DNA of 34,466 bases from Tissierellales bacterium (GTDB lineage Bacteria; Bacillota; Clostridia; Tissierellales; Tissierellaceae), in the NCBI GenBank assembly GCA_030146705.1, contig JASLBE010000068.1:1-34466 (forward strand). The letters are read 5' to 3'. Numbering within the stretch: position 1 is the first letter of the stretch; each line of letters begins with the position of its first letter. Position numbers and translations under genes: made by a program. The notes under the pieces were generated by a model that searched no databases, was not told the origin of the DNA, and saw only the letters and a list, made by a program, of their open reading frames with translations. This document shows positions 32,648-34,466 of this stretch, one piece after another.

Positions 32648-34417
32648 TTAATCTCCTAAACTAACCTGGTCCATCCTATCAAATCCTAAGATTAGGAGTC
32701 CATAGACCAACATATAAATCAAGAGTACATTTCCTGTATCATTTATTAAAAATCCTAGACAACTAGTTATAATAATTAGGTCCAGGGCTCTTGACTTCCT
32801 GTAAAGCTTCTTAATTAAAAATACCTGGCTCAAGATTACAAGTGAAAATGGTGGTATTACTGTAAATTTAATTAGTTCCTTAAGCTTGAAAACTACCATA
32901 TAGAAAAACTCCTTCATCCCATCCTGCCTTATTCTCATTATAAAGTTTATAGCGTGGCTTTCAGTTTTTCCTATTGAGTTTATATATAAGTTGCCTATAA
33001 ATACTATTATGCCCAAAATCCCCAAAAGTATTACAGACTTATAATCTAGGTTTTTAGGTAATATATACAAGTAAACAACCATAAATAATAAAAGTAAAGA
33101 GGTTATAAAACCACCTGTATTAGCTGCAAACCTTGATGATAAAATTATAGTATTTAATATACCAATTCCTAAAATAAGAACTTTTCTTAAGTTCTCCTCA
33201 AGCTTCATATGGTCTATCCTATCAATTAAAAATATTGAAGAACCTAAAAACACTCCCGCCATTGCATTATTAAAACCATAAAACCTAACTCCATACATAA
33301 GGTTGTTAAACCCTACATAGGACTTATATATTATATCTGGTTTAAAAACCATACCTAGGTAAATTAAGCCATAGGTCATAGTCGGGAAAATACTATAATT
33401 TTTAGTTTTTTTAATTAAAGTTCTAGTAATTAATAAGTTTAAGCCTAGTATAATAATTAGATAGGTCACATATGTCATAGTATAGCTTGTCATACTTAAT
33501 ATTAAGGACAAAAATATATTGTTCATAGCAAAAATAAACAAGCCTACAGCCTCTTTCCTATATTTTTTAAAATAAATAGATAAGGCCAAGACAACTTGTG
33601 CAAAATACATAAGTCCATGTAAACCATATGAAACTATTAAAAGACTCTTAATTTCCTTGTGGAAGTCTCTTATAAACTTTAGTGGTGACTTGTCTTTTAC
33701 AAGGTCTAACTTCCTACCTATTTCCTTTGACTCATCCCTTAAATTATAGGCTTCCTTTAAGTCCTTAGAAATATCTTCTAGGGCTATTAAGCCCTTTCTC
33801 TTTGTAGACCTACTAGTTAAAACTCCACTTTCTCCACTCTTTAAAACTGGAACCAACCACCTGGTTATTATGGTCTTATCTTCCTTGCTTAAAGTCTTTG
33901 GAATTATATAAAAATCATAGGTCCCCTTGTTTAAAAACTCCCCTAAATCCTTCCTACTTTTAGCCGTTTGTAGACTATAGTCAATGGCCAGTATGTCTTT
34001 AGTTTCTAAGGCCCTATCTATATTTTCAAAGCTAGTAGCTCCAGCTATATTTACACTTTTAAATTCCTTGTCCATAGTTAAATATTTAAGGCTAGAATCA
34101 GCCTCACCCAGGTAGGCCAACCTTCCCTTAAAAATATCACCTAGGTAGTTAAAGTCTAATTTTTCATCTTTTAAGTCCTTAAGGTTGGTCTTCCTCCCAA
34201 CATTTATACTACTTAAATAAGAGATCTCATCAAAGGGTTTTCTAGCCCTTAAATTAACAAATCCAATCCCATAACTATTAAGCTTTAAATCCTCTATATT
34301 TTTAAATGATAGCTCATCTAAAACTATTATTAATGTTTTTGTATTATTCTCTCCATAACCAATACTTGGAGTTAATATTATTAAAAATAATAGAATATAT
34401 CCTAATATTTTTTTCAT
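32648..34417 (-). CDS. Large membrane protein with degenerate phosphatase-like ectodomain
   Basis: A 589-residue protein not assigned to a named family. A signal peptide (1-22) leads to an extracellular part (about 25-255) whose first strand TLIIVLDELSFKNIEDL resembles the metal-binding Asp segment of alkaline-phosphatase-superfamily enzymes, followed by a GFVNLRARKPFDEISYLSSI stretch. The later His/Asp metal ligands of that superfamily are not visible, so it may be a pseudoenzyme or a binding domain. The C-terminal half has about ten membrane helices and ends with FLINDTGNVLLIYML, a motif like the NDSG of hypothetical clostridial membrane proteins with the same layout. It precedes an ABC exporter by 19 bases. 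A role in envelope polymer assembly is possible but unproven. The start ATG follows GGATGG. Confidence 0.65.
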   Translation of the reverse strand: MKKILGYILLFLIILTPSIGYGENNTKTLIIVLDELSFKNIEDLKLNSYGIGFVNLRARKPFDEISYLSSINVGRKTNLKDLKDEKLDFNYLGDIFKGRLAYLGEADSSLKYLTMDKEFKSVNIAGATSFENIDRALETKDILAIDYSLQTAKSRKDLGEFLNKGTYDFYIIPKTLSKEDKTIITRWLVPVLKSGESGVLTSRSTKRKGLIALEDISKDLKEAYNLRDESKEIGRKLDLVKDKSPLKFIRDFHKEIKSLLIVSYGLHGLMYFAQVVLALSIYFKKYRKEAVGLFIFAMNNIFLSLILSMTSYTMTYVTYLIIILGLNLLITRTLIKKTKNYSIFPTMTYGLIYLGMVFKPDIIYKSYVGFNNLMYGVRFYGFNNAMAGVFLGSSIFLIDRIDHMKLEENLRKVLILGIGILNTIILSSRFAANTGGFITSLLLLFMVVYLYILPKNLDYKSVILLGILGIIVFIGNLYINSIGKTESHAINFIMRIRQDGMKEFFYMVVFKLKELIKFTVIPPFSLVILSQVFLIKKLYRKSRALDLIIITSCLGFLINDTGNVLLIYMLVYGLLILGFDRMDQVSLGD

Positions 34418-34466
34418 TTATTACCATCCTATTACTATATATTTGTTTAGCTTAAGTATATCATAA

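Noticed and set aside
1..34466. CRISPR array, tRNA, rRNA, T-box or riboswitch
   Set aside because: No spaced direct repeats, cloverleaf or recognisable conserved aptamer core was seen in any intergenic region.

Overview
The window is about 34.5 kb of AT-rich bacterial chromosome from a low-GC Firmicute. The gene set (WhiA, CvfB, an ABC-F protein, DnaE with a PHP domain, PfkA, pyruvate kinase with an extra C-terminal PEP-utiliser domain, DUF5698 and DUF5713 proteins, strong AGGAGG ribosome sites) and the lack of any visible respiratory genes suggest an anaerobic clostridial or Tissierellia-type organism. Peptoniphilaceae-like is a guess. In the housekeeping genes arginine is mostly AGG, leucine CTA is common, and the tetranucleotide CTAG is frequent. 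I see no tRNA, rRNA or CRISPR array.

Positions 1-1680 are accessory DNA. They hold a decayed RepA_N plasmid/ICE replication initiator with an in-frame TGA (1-264), a second decayed small ORF that keeps a perfect ribosome site but has ATA at the start position (279-503), an intrinsic terminator, a lone membrane-anchored hypothetical gene (646-1356) and two long hairpins. This debris ends exactly at the 3' end of a TrmA/RlmD-family rRNA methyltransferase gene, a known integration target for serine-recombinase ICEs in Firmicutes, so it reads as an old integration scar.

Positions 1681-8758 carry rlmD, a divergent redox pair (an FadH-like flavin/Fe-S enoate reductase on minus and a NapH-like 4Fe-4S membrane protein on plus), and a cvfB/ABC-F operon. 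The Fe-S gene has a near-consensus promoter overlapped by a CsoR/CstR-type palindrome. Positions 8810-16510 form the minus-strand block nudix-whiA-dnaE-pfkA-pyk, joining cell division/transcription, replication and lower glycolysis. Plus-strand genes at 16650-18203 are an M42 aminopeptidase and a protein with phage-recombinase-like features.

Positions 18277-24434 hold a sodium:solute symporter with a previously easy-to-miss 33-residue membrane peptide directly upstream, then a divergent type IIA topoisomerase pair (parE/parC-like). Positions 24483-34417 are all minus strand: DUF5698, DUF5713, then an envelope-looking operon (polysaccharide deacetylase, OmpR-type regulator, histidine kinase, lipoprotein, methyltransferase), and finally an ABC exporter behind a large membrane protein with a degenerate phosphatase-like ectodomain. 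Almost every transcription unit ends in a clear hairpin terminator. The envelope operon, the small symporter peptide, the palindrome-controlled Fe-S protein and the ICE scar are the parts most worth following up.
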